DNA of 64,000 nucleotides from positions 5,291 through 69,290 of the forward strand of contig NZ_KQ948867.1 in assembly GCF_001514215.1 (NCBI RefSeq), read 5' to 3'. Origin of the DNA: Streptomyces bungoensis. GTDB lineage: Bacteria; Actinomycetota; Actinomycetes; Streptomycetales; Streptomycetaceae. The translations under genes were made by a program, and so were the position numbers. The notes under the pieces are model-generated. The model was not told where the DNA came from and did no database searches. It was given only the letters and a program-made list of their open reading frames with translations. This document shows, piece after piece, positions 31,675 through 39,712 of the stretch (position 1 is the first letter of the stretch; the number at the start of each line of letters is the position of its first letter).

Positions 31675-31986
31675 TGCGGCACGGCGGTACTCCTCGTTGA
31701 TGCGCTGCGCTTCCTCGAGCTGGTCCTCGAGGATGACGATGCGGCAGGCGGCTTCGATCGGAGTGCCCCGGTCGACGAGCTCGCGGGCGCGTGCGGCGAC
31801 GCGCAGCTGGTAGCGGGAGTACCGGCGGTGTCCTCCCTCCGAGCGGAGCGGAGTGATCAGGCGGGCCTCGCCGATGGCGCGGAGGAACGCCGGGGTGGTG
31901 CCGAGCATCTCGGCGGCCCGGCCCATGGTGTACGCGGGGTAGTCGTCGTCGTCCAGACGATCATTCAGAGGGTTGTCCGATGTCAT
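31654..31986 (-). CDS. MerR-family helix-turn-helix regulator
   Basis: The 110-residue protein has a winged helix of the MerR type: YTMGRAAEMLGTTPAFLRAI, then LITPLRSEGGHRRYSRYQLR, followed by a helical segment ending QLEEAQRINEEYRR. It has no ligand-binding domain, so it resembles the short BldC/HspR-like regulators of Streptomyces. The ATG at 31986 follows GAGGTG; a longer frame upstream is not supported. An 18-bp palindrome lies 33 bp upstream and may be its own operator. Confidence 0.85.
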   Translation of the reverse strand: MTSDNPLNDRLDDDDYPAYTMGRAAEMLGTTPAFLRAIGEARLITPLRSEGGHRRYSRYQLRVAARARELVDRGTPIEAACRIVILEDQLEEAQRINEEYRRAAHGAAGG

Positions 31987-32018
31987 GTCACCTCGCTGTG
32001 CAACGCGTCGAGGGGCCC

Positions 32019-32036
32019 TGGTGCCGTACGGCACCA
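32019..32036. promoter_or_regulatory. 18-bp perfect palindrome upstream of the MerR-like gene
   Basis: TGGTGCCGTACGGCACCA is a perfect dyad, 33 bp before the start codon. MerR-type proteins bind dyads of this size in promoters. No gene is supported in the rest of 31987-32448. Confidence 0.45.
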
Positions 32037-32448
32037 AGGCCCCGAAGGAAATTGAACACCATCTGTCGGCCCTGTAGCTGGGCCGGCCTTCTGTTTCCGC
32101 TACCCGGCCCGGCAGGGCGGAGCGGGGGATCGCAGCTGCGTGACCGGGGACCACCATCCATTCCGGGGTCTTGCGGTACCCGGCCGAGTGCTCCTCGGGC
32201 CGGGCGATCCTGATGGCGTCTGCTCCCTCACTTTCTCGTCGCGTTCGACCTTGTCTACGAGAAGAAGCGTACCCATGGTGGGAGCGAAAGTCTACTGCCG
32301 CAAGGATAGATTTCACCCTTCCGGTGGAGGAGGTACCCGGCCGCGGCCGGCCCTTGCCGGCCGGCGGGCGGTCACACCCCGCCGCGTACGCAACCAGTTC
32401 GGCCCCGCGGGGAGTTCGAGTCCCGGTGGGCCGCATAAGCTCTGCTGC

Positions 32449-32823
32449 ATGTCGAACCCTGATGAGCTGCTCGTCGCCATCTCCGCCGCGGTGGAGTCCG
32501 AGCGAAGCAATCAGATGTCCCTGACCGTGGTCGTCGGCGGCGCCGTCATCACCGGCCGGCTGGCTCCGGAGGCCGTGTGGAGGGAACGGGTGGCGGAGGT
32601 CCTGCGGGACTCGGACCGCCTCGGCCCGTTCTCGGACGTCTTCGCCCGCGGCTCGCGGGGAAGCCGGTCCTCTCGCGGCGAGACGCCCACGCATCTGCAC
32701 TTCCACCTCGCCCGGATCCTGCAGGGAAGCCTCGGCATCCCGGAGACGGGCGGCATGTACCGGGTCGCGATCGAGGACGTCAGCGCCTGGACCGTGGGCG
32801 ACATCAGCTACTCCGACCGCTGA
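32449..32823 (+). CDS. GvpU-like protein
   Basis: The 124-residue protein begins MSNPDELLVAISAAVESERS and contains MSLTVVVGGAVITGRLAPEA, which matches the conserved strand of GvpU (a beta stretch ending in a GxxIxG motif). It ends GMYRVAIEDVSAWTVGDI. GvpU influences gas vesicle clustering in Bacillus megaterium. No gvp cluster adjoins it, but two gas-vesicle genes lie 6 kb downstream. The ATG at 32449 lacks a clear ribosome site. A related stress role is possible and the assignment is by motif only. Confidence 0.6.
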   Translation: MSNPDELLVAISAAVESERSNQMSLTVVVGGAVITGRLAPEAVWRERVAEVLRDSDRLGPFSDVFARGSRGSRSSRGETPTHLHFHLARILQGSLGIPETGGMYRVAIEDVSAWTVGDISYSDR

Positions 32824-32873
32824 GACGCCGCCTGCGGCCCCGGCCCGGCCGGCGGTTCCCGGGCGGACACAGC

Positions 32874-32913
32874 GGTGGGGGCCCTGCCGACGCGCGTCGG
32901 CAGGGCCCCCACC
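32874..32913. terminator. Perfect 40-bp palindrome, bidirectional terminator
   Basis: The 20-base half GGTGGGGGCCCTGCCGACGC is followed directly by its exact complement. It stands between convergent genes. Confidence 0.8.
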
Positions 32914-32943
32914 GGGATCCCGAGGGCGGTTTCCCGCCCGTCC

Positions 32944-33270
32944 TCACCCTCCCGCGGGACCGGCACCGCCGAGCAGTGCCGACGCGGTCTGCAGCGGAGT
33001 GGGAACGCCCGCGTCCGAGCCCGCGGGCTCGGCGCCGGGGCGGTCGTGACAGGTGAACCCGAGGCGTGTCATGGCCCGCGTCACCTCGAGGGTGGTGAAG
33101 TCACGGGGGTCCTGTCGCGTGACGATCCGGCCCACCTGCTTCACGGGGTAGCGGCGGCGGCCGATGGTCACGGACTCACCCGTGACGAGTTCGGGCCTGA
33201 CGCCCTTCATCGAGGCGACCACCCCGTCCTTGGTGAGGTCGAACGGGTAGCGGGCGATGACACAGCGCAT
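32944..33270 (-). CDS. SCO5918-family protein
   Basis: The 108-residue protein begins MRCVIARYPFDLTKDGVVAS and contains GESVTIGRRRYPVKQVGRIV and DFTTLEVTRAMTRLGFTC. I recognise this as the small protein named after SCO5918 of S. coelicolor, where a DEAD-box helicase and a cold-shock protein follow, the same order as here. The function is unknown; cold-shock RNA metabolism is a contextual guess. The ATG at 33270 is the family start. Confidence 0.82.
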   Translation of the reverse strand: MRCVIARYPFDLTKDGVVASMKGVRPELVTGESVTIGRRRYPVKQVGRIVTRQDPRDFTTLEVTRAMTRLGFTCHDRPGAEPAGSDAGVPTPLQTASALLGGAGPAGG

Positions 33271-33304
33271 GATGCCTCTCAGGGGTAGTCGCGGGAAGGA
33301 CGCT

Positions 33305-33619
33305 TCAGCGCGAGACGGCGAGCACGTCCGGCGTCCGGCCGTGTCCACCGGTGCCGCCGAGGACGTCCCGCAGGCGGATCCGGTCCGTGTACGTGGGACT
33401 GTCACGCAGGACGGCGAGCCGGCCCAGGGTGATCAGGCCCGTGCGCTCGTCGTCCTCGTCGCACACGGTCAGGTACGCGACGCGGGCACCCGCCATGACG
33501 GCCAGAGCCACCTCGACGGTCATGTCGTCACCCACCCGGGGCCCGTGCCGCTCGCTGTCGTCGGCCACGGACCCGGGGGCGGGCTCCGGCCTGCGGTACT
33601 GCGTCCGCGCTGGCGTCAA
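33305..33619 (-). CDS. CBS-domain-like small protein
   Basis: The 104-residue protein has VGDDMTVEVALAVMAGARVA, YLTVCDEDDERTGLITLGRL and a third segment RIRLRDVLG, which is the pattern of one CBS motif that binds adenosine ligands. The TTG at 33619 is chosen because AAGGAG stands six bases upstream and no ATG or GTG fits as well. It lies between the SCO5918-like gene and the helicase, on the same strand, but a terminator separates it from the helicase. Confidence 0.75.
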   Translation of the reverse strand: MTPARTQYRRPEPAPGSVADDSERHGPRVGDDMTVEVALAVMAGARVAYLTVCDEDDERTGLITLGRLAVLRDSPTYTDRIRLRDVLGGTGGHGRTPDVLAVSR

Positions 33620-33673
33620 GGGTGTCTCCTTCGGTGCGGGCTGGTCGGCCTGACGGCCCTGTGCGTTCCGGCA

Positions 33674-33697
33674 CCGGGAGGCCACGGGGCCTCCCGG
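33674..33697 (-). terminator. Hairpin terminator of the helicase gene
   Basis: The arms CCGGGAGGCC and GGCCTCCCGG enclose ACGG, 13 bp past the helicase stop. Confidence 0.75.
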
Positions 33698-33709
33698 GAC
33701 CGCGCCGGT

Positions 33710-35200
33710 CTACGCGGCCGAGTCGTTTCCGGGCCGCCGCTGCGCCCCGCGGCGCATCCCCGCGCCGGCGGGGCGGCCCTGACCGGTACGGCTGCGGCGG
33801 CCGCGGGACGCGGAGGCCGTGCGGCGGGGGCGTTCCACGACCGGTGCGGTGATGACGACCGGGACACCGGAGGGCGCCTGGGCGCCGGTGATGCGGCTCA
33901 GCTCCGCCTCGCCCGAGCGGACCGGGGTGATGTGCGGGGTGATGCCGGCCGAGGCCATCAGCCGGGTCATGCCGCGGCGCTGGCCGGGGGTCACCAGGGT
34001 GACGACGCTGCCGGACTCCCCGGCGCGGGCCGTACGGCCGCCGCGGTGCAGGTAGTCCTTGTGGTCGCTGGGCGGATCCACGTTGACGACCAGGTCGAGG
34101 CTGTCGACGTGGATGCCGCGCGCCGCGACGTTGGTGGCCACCAGGACGGTGACGTGACCGTCCTTGAACTGCGCCAGGGTCCGGGTGCGCTGGGGCTGGG
34201 ACCGGCCGCCGTGCAGGGCCGCGGCGCGGACACCGTTGTTCAGCAGGTGCTTGGTCAGCCGGTCCACGGCGTGCTTGGTGTCCAGGAACATGATGACCCG
34301 GCCGTCCCGGGCGGCGATCTCGGTGGTCGTGCGGTGCTTGTCCGTGTCGTGCACGTGGAGGACGTGGTGCTCCATCGTGGTGACGGCACCGGCCGACGGG
34401 TCGACGGAGTGGACCACCGGGTCGGTCAGGTAGCGGCGGACCAGCAGGTCGACGTTGCGGTCCAGGGTGGCGGAGAAGAGCAGCCGCTGGCCGCCGGGCC
34501 GCACCTGGTCGAGCAGGGCGGTGACCTGGGGCATGAAGCCCATGTCGGTCATCTGGTCGGCCTCGTCGAGGACCGTCGTGGCGACGTCGTCGAGCCGGCA
34601 GTCGCCCCGGTCGATGAGGTCCTTGAGCCGGCCGGGCGTCGCCACGACCACCTCGGCGCCGGTGCGCAGCGCGCCGGCCTGCCTGCCGAGGGACATGCCG
34701 CCGACGACCGTGGTGAGCCGCAGGTGCACGGAGCGGGCGTAGGGCGCGAGCGCGTCGGTGACCTGCTGGGCCAGCTCACGGGTGGGCACGAGGACCAGGG
34801 CCAGCGGCCGGCGCGGCTCGGCGCGCCGGCCCGCCGTACGGGCCAGGACCGCGAGGCCGAAGGCGAGGGTCTTGCCCGACCCGGTGCGGCCGCGGCCGAG
34901 CACGTCGCGGCCGGCCAGGGAGTTCGGCAGGGTCGCCCCCTGGATCGGGAACGGTACGGTCACCCCTTCCCGGCCGAGCGTGGTCAGCAGCGGGGCCGGC
35001 ATGTCGAGATCGGCGAACGACTCGACGGCGGGCAGCGCGGGCGTGACCGTCTTCGGCAGGGCGAACTCGCCCCGCGCCGGCTGCCGGTTCCCCTGGCCGC
35101 CGGAGCGGCGCGGACCGCCGGAGCGGCTCGCGGTGGCACTTCCCGCGAAACGGTCGGACGGGCGGTCGGTGCGTGCGCGAGTGGTACGTGTGCGGTTCAT
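33710..35200 (-). CDS. DEAD-box RNA helicase
   Basis: The 496-residue protein has the full set of DEAD-box motifs: a Q-motif region (PFPIQGATLPNSLAGRDVLG), motif I GRTGSGKT, Ia PTRELA, Ib TPGRL, II LDEADQM, III SATLD, then the second RecA domain with VLVATNVAARGIHVDSLDLV and motif VI HRGGRTARAGESG. The N-terminus and the Arg/Gly-rich C-terminus are low complexity. Such helicases unwind structured RNA in the cold. The cold-shock protein gene lies upstream on the same strand and the order matches the SCO5918-SCO5921 region of S. coelicolor. Confidence 0.93.
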   Translation of the reverse strand: MNRTRTTRARTDRPSDRFAGSATASRSGGPRRSGGQGNRQPARGEFALPKTVTPALPAVESFADLDMPAPLLTTLGREGVTVPFPIQGATLPNSLAGRDVLGRGRTGSGKTLAFGLAVLARTAGRRAEPRRPLALVLVPTRELAQQVTDALAPYARSVHLRLTTVVGGMSLGRQAGALRTGAEVVVATPGRLKDLIDRGDCRLDDVATTVLDEADQMTDMGFMPQVTALLDQVRPGGQRLLFSATLDRNVDLLVRRYLTDPVVHSVDPSAGAVTTMEHHVLHVHDTDKHRTTTEIAARDGRVIMFLDTKHAVDRLTKHLLNNGVRAAALHGGRSQPQRTRTLAQFKDGHVTVLVATNVAARGIHVDSLDLVVNVDPPSDHKDYLHRGGRTARAGESGSVVTLVTPGQRRGMTRLMASAGITPHITPVRSGEAELSRITGAQAPSGVPVVITAPVVERPRRTASASRGRRSRTGQGRPAGAGMRRGAQRRPGNDSAA

Positions 35201-35336
35201 GCGGAACCTTCCTCGATGCGGGCGCGTATCAAGGAATTTCCGCAGCAGAATGAGCGGCGCAGAGAATCGCGAGAACGAGCCGGAAATGACAGGGTCGGCC
35301 GGAGAACGACAGGCCGATCATCCTGGAAATGAAGCG

Positions 35337-35372
35337 AGCTGGGGCCCGCACCCCAAGGTGCGGGCCCCAGCT
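35337..35372 (-). terminator. Perfect 16-bp hairpin terminator of the cold-shock gene
   Basis: The arms AGCTGGGGCCCGCACC and GGTGCGGGCCCCAGCT enclose CCAA. Confidence 0.85.
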
Positions 35373-35398
35373 GCGAAGTATGCGTCAGTGCCGGTGCG

Positions 35399-35602
35399 TC
35401 AGGCGGGAACGATGTTCTCGGCCGTCGGGCCCTTCTGGCCCTGCGCGATGTCGAACGACACCTTCTGGCCCTCCAGCAGCTCACGGAAGCCCTGGGTGGC
35501 GATGTTGGAGTAGTGGGCGAAGACGTCGGCGCCGCCGCCGTCCTGCTCGATGAAGCCGAAGCCCTTTTCCGCGTTGAACCACTTCACAGTGCCAGTAGCC
35601 AT
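35399..35602 (-). CDS. Cold-shock protein, CspA family
   Basis: The 67-residue protein is a single cold-shock domain with both RNA-binding motifs (KGFGFIEQ and DVFAHYSNI). The start MATGTVKWFNAEKGFGFI is standard and AAGGAG precedes the ATG. It acts as an RNA chaperone. A perfect terminator follows. The 5' leader is unusually rich in A and T for this genome, as is common for csp mRNAs. Confidence 0.95.
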   Translation of the reverse strand: MATGTVKWFNAEKGFGFIEQDGGGADVFAHYSNIATQGFRELLEGQKVSFDIAQGQKGPTAENIVPA

Positions 35603-36278
35603 TTTGTTTCTCCTTCGGAGGACGGTGTCAGGAAAACGCCCTGTGCGTATTCCGTGTCGCCGTGATGATCAGCCGTCGGAAAAACCTTCTGGCAACCACA
35701 CCTGCAACTGATGACGACAGTAGCACGCCGGCATCGGCCCCGCCCGGGCAAGTATTTCCGCGTCGGCAGCCGTTTCGGGAATATTTCTCGTGCGCCGATC
35801 CGATTTCTTACTTTGCGGTGACAGATATTGTCTTCCAGGCTGCGGTGCCGCCGCCGGGCGTTTCCGCCCGCAGCGCTGTGACCTCCCCCGACGGCGTGTT
35901 CGGGCCCGCTGCCGTCCTCGACGGACCGGACGCCGGCGATCCCGCGCCGATTCCCGAACGAGACGAAGCGCACAGGGGCGTTTTGCACCTCCATGCACCT
36001 GCCCGGGGCCGCCGCCGGAACGGTGGTGTCGATCGGCTCGGCCCCCCCCTCGCCCCGACGCTGATCGAGCGCGCCCCGGCGGGCCGCGGAAACTCATCGC
36101 CGGCAGCCGGCCGGTGGCACGGTGCGGATGCGGTGAGCGGCCCGCCCACCGCATCCGCGCAACGAACAACCCCCGGGTCTGGGACCTGGGGGTTTCGTCC
36201 GGAGCGGGTGACGAGAACCGAAGGCGCACTCTCAGCCCGGGAAGCGACGGCGCTCGGCGCGGCACTCCACGCCCCTGG
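35603..36278. other. Gene-free stretch before the sulfur transporter genes
   Basis: I see no supported gene on either strand. It contains the csp leader and promoter region (to about 35850), a hairpin with 12-bp arms GCGGATGCGGTG at 36124-36158 and a diverged copy of the tRNA-Gly 3' end with its terminator at 36165-36247. It marks the left border of the accessory region. Confidence 0.6.
36165..36247 (-). repeat. Diverged copy of the tRNA-Gly 3' end (attachment-site remnant 1)
   Basis: The sequence carries the hairpin AACCCCCGGGTCT...CCTGGGGGTTT and then GGAGCGGGTGACGAGAA, matching the terminator and the 3' half of the tRNA-Gly at 50330-50408 with about eight mismatches after the hairpin. The orientation is the same. 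The 5' half of a tRNA is absent. Confidence 0.65.
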
Positions 36279-36695
36279 TCACAGGCCGCAGGAACCGCGG
36301 TCGAGGTGGAAGTAGCGGGCGTTGGCCCAGCGGCACAGCCGGATGCCGACGGCGACGCCGACGATGGTGACCAGGGCGGGCAGGTATCCGCCGGCGACCT
36401 GGACGATCGGGATCGCCGGACACCCGCCGGAGATCGCCCAGCCCGTACCGAACAGCACCGCGCCGGGGATCACGCCGGCGTGGATGCGCCCCGGGGTGCG
36501 TCGGACCCGCAGCAGAGCGAACGCGCACACGATGATCAGGACGGCGCCGGCGAAGGAGAGGAGCATGCGCAGGTCCTGGAAGGTGAACATGCGGTTCAGC
36601 TCGGTGTAGTCGCCGAAACCGATGTTGGAGACGGTGTACCCGAGAGCCAGCCCGGTGATGATGTTGGCCAGCAGGATCGCGCCCCGAGTACGCAT
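36279..36695 (-). CDS. YeeE/YedE-family sulfur transport protein, second half
   Basis: The 138-residue protein has four membrane helices. It contains the conserved SGGCPAIPIVQVAGG with the Cys that handles sulfur in YeeE (TsuA) thiosulfate channels, and a LLANIITGLALGYTVSNIGF start. The single-repeat length means that it must pair with the neighbouring YeeE/YedE gene, whose stop overlaps this start (TGATG). Import of thiosulfate or a related sulfur species is likely. Confidence 0.83.
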   Translation of the reverse strand: MRTRGAILLANIITGLALGYTVSNIGFGDYTELNRMFTFQDLRMLLSFAGAVLIIVCAFALLRVRRTPGRIHAGVIPGAVLFGTGWAISGGCPAIPIVQVAGGYLPALVTIVGVAVGIRLCRWANARYFHLDRGSCGL

Positions 36696-37354
36696 CAGAT
36701 CACCTTCCACAGCAGGAACGACACCGCGACGGCGGTGCCGAAGAACACGGCGGTCGCCACCAGGCTGACCGGGCGCAGACGTCCGCAGCCGTTGAGTCCG
36801 TGGCCGGAGCTGCACCCACCGGCCAGCCGCGTGCCGAAGCCGACCAGCACGCCTCCGGCGAACAGCAGGATGACCATGGTGGTCGGATTCGCCGTGACCA
36901 CGTTCCTGAATCCCGGGCCCATGTCGAAGCGGAGGTGGAACCGTCCGGAGGTGACCGCGGCGATCAGTCCGCCGAAGAAGATCGACACCAGCAGGGCGGC
37001 CTGGGTGACCAGCGGGGCCGGGCCCGGGCTCCCCACCTGGGCGTCCTCACGCACCGTCGGGTCGACGTCCGTTTCGAGCGGCGACCGGGAGGTCCCGTAC
37101 GGCGCCGGTGGCACCGCGGGCGCGGTGAGGCCCGTGCCGAAGTGCTCCGCCGTAGCCGCGGCGAGGGCGTCGGCGAGAGCGCGCTCGTCGGTGAACTCCT
37201 CGTCCATCTGCTCCAGGCGCCGCTCCCTGCGCCAGTGCAGCACGCGGTCCCACGCGGACGACACCCCGAAAGACCGCTCCGTGGTGAGGGCGTAGTTGAC
37301 GGTGATCAGAGCGAGCCCGGCAGCGCCGGCCCACCAGGGCCAGTAGCCACTCAT
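36695..37354 (-). CDS. YeeE/YedE-family sulfur transport protein, first half
   Basis: The 219-residue protein has one N-terminal helix, a soluble linker of about 80 residues rich in acidic residues, then three or four helices. The conserved GGCSSGHGLNGCGRLRPVS holds the Cys and Gly residues of the YeeE thiosulfate path. Start and stop overlap its neighbours (ATGA upstream, TGATG downstream), so the three genes 37860 to 36279 form one tight operon. A GGGAGG ribosome site precedes the ATG. Confidence 0.83.
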   Translation of the reverse strand: MSGYWPWWAGAAGLALITVNYALTTERSFGVSSAWDRVLHWRRERRLEQMDEEFTDERALADALAAATAEHFGTGLTAPAVPPAPYGTSRSPLETDVDPTVREDAQVGSPGPAPLVTQAALLVSIFFGGLIAAVTSGRFHLRFDMGPGFRNVVTANPTTMVILLFAGGVLVGFGTRLAGGCSSGHGLNGCGRLRPVSLVATAVFFGTAVAVSFLLWKVI

Positions 37355-37860
37355 GCGGGGCCTCCCATCCATTCGGTGAATCGCGCCCACCAGCCGCGCT
37401 TCGACCTGGGCTTGTGCCCCGCGCGCCGAGAGGGAGGACGCGGAGGCTCGGGTAGGTGCGGGGACGGTGACGGTCGGTAGTGCGAGACCGGTATCGTCGG
37501 AGACGCCGGCCCGAGCTGAGTCACAGGCTCCGGTGCCGCGGGCACGGATTCCGTCGGCTCCGCCGGCCGTGCCGGTGCCGGCTGCGACCAGGACGCGTTG
37601 GCCGCCGACCAGGGACTGGGCTGCGATCGCGGGACCTGATGGGACCTCTGCTCCGCATCGGCGGGCGCGTGTTCGAGGTGCCGTGCGTAGGCTCCGTTGG
37701 GCAGCAGGCTGATCGGCACACGATCACCGGTGAGCGACATCTGGTAGCGCGCACAGCCGTGCCACTGATCCGCGCTGTCGCAGTAGTAGTCGCGCCACCC
37801 TTGCAAGCTCGCTCTCAGCAAGGGGAAAAGGGGGCATCCTGCGGCGTGCGAGCAACCCAC
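37351..37860 (-). CDS. Cys-containing protein with a WW-type C-terminal motif
   Basis: The 169-residue protein begins VGCSHAAGCPLFPLLRASLQ and continues GWRDYYCDSADQWHGCARYQ, a compact Cys-rich module (Cys3, Cys9, then two more) that I have seen in other Streptomyces proteins of unknown role. A Pro/Ser/Ala linker follows and the end is KRGWWARFTEWMGGPA. Almost the same end (AGWWERLVAWMKSPA) closes the small Cys protein at 38271. The GTG at 37860 has a GAAGGGAGC ribosome site, and the stop overlaps the next ATG (ATGA). It leads the sulfur transporter operon, so a role in sulfur relay is possible. Confidence 0.7.
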   Translation of the reverse strand: MGCSHAAGCPLFPLLRASLQGWRDYYCDSADQWHGCARYQMSLTGDRVPISLLPNGAYARHLEHAPADAEQRSHQVPRSQPSPWSAANASWSQPAPARPAEPTESVPAAPEPVTQLGPASPTIPVSHYRPSPSPHLPEPPRPPSRRAGHKPRSKRGWWARFTEWMGGPA

Positions 37861-38033
37861 GTTGCTCCCTTCTGACCGGCGCACACCACCCGTTCCGTGA
37901 GGGCGGTCGCCGTTCTCGGTCTCCTGCCCTCGCCGCGCCCAGGTCGACGATGTCAAAAGGAGCGGTGATGGCCTGTCACGGTGCGGAGGAATGCCTCCCT
38001 TTCTCGACCGGGCGTGATGCAACCACTGTTTCG

Positions 38034-38058
38034 GTGTCCCGGGCAACCTCAGGGGTAT
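38034..38058 (+). promoter_or_regulatory. Candidate SigB-type promoter
   Basis: GTGT, 15 bp, GGGTAT. It points toward the small Cys protein at 38271 with a leader of about 200 nt. No gene is supported in 37861-38270. Confidence 0.4.
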
Positions 38059-38208
38059 TCCGCTCCCCACCGCTTGGCGGCATCAAGTGACGTATCCCAC
38101 GAGGAACTTAGGGCATGAAGCCGTCGTCTCCGGGCGTTCCGCTTCCGAATCGGCAGCTATTCATGGAGACGGTGTACGTCCTGGCCGGATTGTGGTGGAG
38201 TTGTGAAT

Positions 38209-38236
38209 TTGACTGTGACGAAACTGTTGATATTAC
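38209..38236 (+). promoter_or_regulatory. Candidate housekeeping-type promoter
   Basis: TTGACT, 16 bp, TATTAC lies 34 bp before the ATG of the Cys protein in a locally AT-rich patch, which is unusual for this genome. Confidence 0.5.
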
Positions 38237-38270
38237 TGGTGGTTAATGCCGCAGCCGATGAAGAGGAATT

Positions 38271-38474
38271 ATGTGCCGACGTGCTGTTTGCCAGTCATGC
38301 CGGAAGGCGACCTACGAGGGCTGCGGGATGCACGTGGAGCAGGTACTCGCCGGCGTGCCACGGCACGAGCGGTGCCTGTGTGACACGGCGGGGCGTGAGC
38401 GCGTGCGCCGAGGGGGCAGGTCGAACGCCGGCTGGTGGGAGCGACTCGTCGCGTGGATGAAGAGCCCGGCATGA
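38271..38474 (+). CDS. Small Cys-rich zinc-finger-like protein
   Basis: The 67-residue protein begins MCRRAVCQSCRKATYEGCGM and has HVEQVLAGVPRHERCLC, a Cys pattern (Cys2, 7, 10, 18, 35, 37) that could hold one zinc ion. Streptomyces encode many proteins starting like this. Unusually it carries an extra tail GWWERLVAWMKSPA that matches the tail of the protein at 37351-37860. AAGAGGA precedes the ATG. Two candidate promoters lie upstream. Confidence 0.78.
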   Translation: MCRRAVCQSCRKATYEGCGMHVEQVLAGVPRHERCLCDTAGRERVRRGGRSNAGWWERLVAWMKSPA

Positions 38475-38520
38475 GGGTCATGGCGCCCGGCCTCCGGGGG
38501 AGGCACGGGGGCGCCGCCTG

Positions 38521-39313
38521 TCACCCGTGCGGCTGCGCGGCCGCGTTCCCGAACGCTTCCGTGTCGCCGCCTTCGGCCTGCCGGGACGAGGGGGGCTCGG
38601 CGAAACCGTAGGGCGGCAGCGGGCCGCTGACGCGCAGCTCGAGGTGGGGGTGCTCCTGGCGGAACGCCTCGACCGCGGTCAGGAACCGCTCTGCTGAAGG
38701 GCGGTCCACCAGGAAGGAGAGGTTGGCCGGCCAGCCGCTGCTCGGCGGACCGGCGCTGACGTCCTTGGCCATCGGTGCGAGCGCCTGGTGGAGCAGCTCC
38801 GCGTCGGTCGCCTCGCGTTCCTGGACGGCCGCGGCGACCATCTCCCCGAGCCGGATCTTCTCCTCCTGGGTGCCACCGCCGGCCTCGCGGTTCGCGTGCG
38901 CCAGGGACCGGATGTCGTCGTGGGCCGCCATGACGAGATGGAGCACGGCCTCCTCGTCGTGGTTGGCCTTGATGTTGTACTCCGCCGTGCCGTCCAGTGC
39001 GTGCAGCCGCTCGGCGAATCGGTCCGCGCGCTCGGCGAGCACCGCGGTCACCGTGCCGTCGTCCGGGGAGGTGCTGCCGAACCGCATGGGCAGGACCACG
39101 CCGGCCGCCCCGGCTTCGTCCAGTACCCGCTGGTGGGCCAGCAGGTCACGGCGTTTGGGGCGCAGCTCCTGGGGGGGGGGCGTCGCCGACGATCGCGGCC
39201 AGCTCGCCCTGACGCAGTACGCGCACCGGCCGCGGGGGGTCCCCGACGCCTTCCAGGTCCTGGGGGAGGGAAGACCGGGAGGCGCGGACGATCCCGTAGA
39301 CGTAGGTGCCCAT
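38521..39313 (-). pseudogene. Gas vesicle protein GvpF/GvpL, frameshifted at a G10 tract
   Basis: The ATG at 39313 opens a GvpL/F N-terminus (MGTYVYGIVRASRSS, then VRVLRQGELAAIVGDAP). The frame then shifts inside a run of ten G on the plus strand. The rest, from ELRPKRRDLLAHQ, VVLPMRFGSTSPDD and YNIKANHDEEAVLHLVMAAH to the stop, is intact in the next frame. With nine G the full protein of about 263 residues would be read. GvpF/L proteins help assemble the gas vesicle shell. It lies 3 bp after the GvpA/J-type gene stop, so the two form one operon. True mutation, phase variation or sequencing error cannot be told apart here. Confidence 0.75.
39171..39180. repeat. Homopolymer run G10
   Basis: Ten consecutive G on the plus strand (C on the coding strand) lie in the gvpF/L-type gene at the point where the frame breaks. 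Nine bases restore the frame. Confidence 0.9.
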
Positions 39314-39316
39314 CTG

Positions 39317-39712
39317 CTATTCCCCTCTCCTGGCCCGCTCGCCCTGACGCGCCTGCCCCTCGTCGCGTGCCTGCTTGAAGGCCTCGGAAACGGTCTCCGC
39401 GGCTCCGGACAGGGCTCCCTTGGTCTTGCCGTGCGCGCCGGACTCCGTCATCTTTCCCGTGAGTTCCGTGAGCCCGGCCGGCTTGCGGGGGCCCGCTTCG
39501 AGGTCGAGGCGGTTGCACGCCTCGGCGAAGCGGAGGTAGGTGTCGACGCTCGCGACCACGACCCGTACGTCGATCTTGAGTATCTCGATACCGACGAGGG
39601 AGACGCGCACGAACGCGTCGATCACCAGCCCGCGGTCCAGGACGAGTTCCAGCACGTCGTACAGGCCGCTGGAACCGCCGCCTCCGCCACCCCCCTGTGT
39701 CACCATGGTCAT
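39317..39712 (-). CDS. Gas vesicle structural protein, GvpA/GvpJ family
   Basis: The 131-residue protein has a Gly-rich start (MTMVTQGGGGGGGSSG) followed by the conserved shell domain: LYDVLELVLDRGLVIDAFVR, VSLVGIEILKIDVRVVVASV and DTYLRFAEAC. A charged tail of about 60 residues follows, as in other Streptomyces GvpA/J proteins. Complete actinobacterial gvp clusters hold eight to fourteen genes; here only this gene, the damaged GvpF/L and a distant GvpU-like gene are seen, so vesicle formation is unlikely from this locus alone. Confidence 0.85.
   Translation of the reverse strand: MTMVTQGGGGGGGSSGLYDVLELVLDRGLVIDAFVRVSLVGIEILKIDVRVVVASVDTYLRFAEACNRLDLEAGPRKPAGLTELTGKMTESGAHGKTKGALSGAAETVSEAFKQARDEGQARQGERARRGE

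Noticed and set aside
32400..32440. tRNA-like stretch GGAGTTCGAGTCCCGG
   Set aside because: It resembles a T arm, but the stem pairs only in part and no 5' half or acceptor complement exists upstream.
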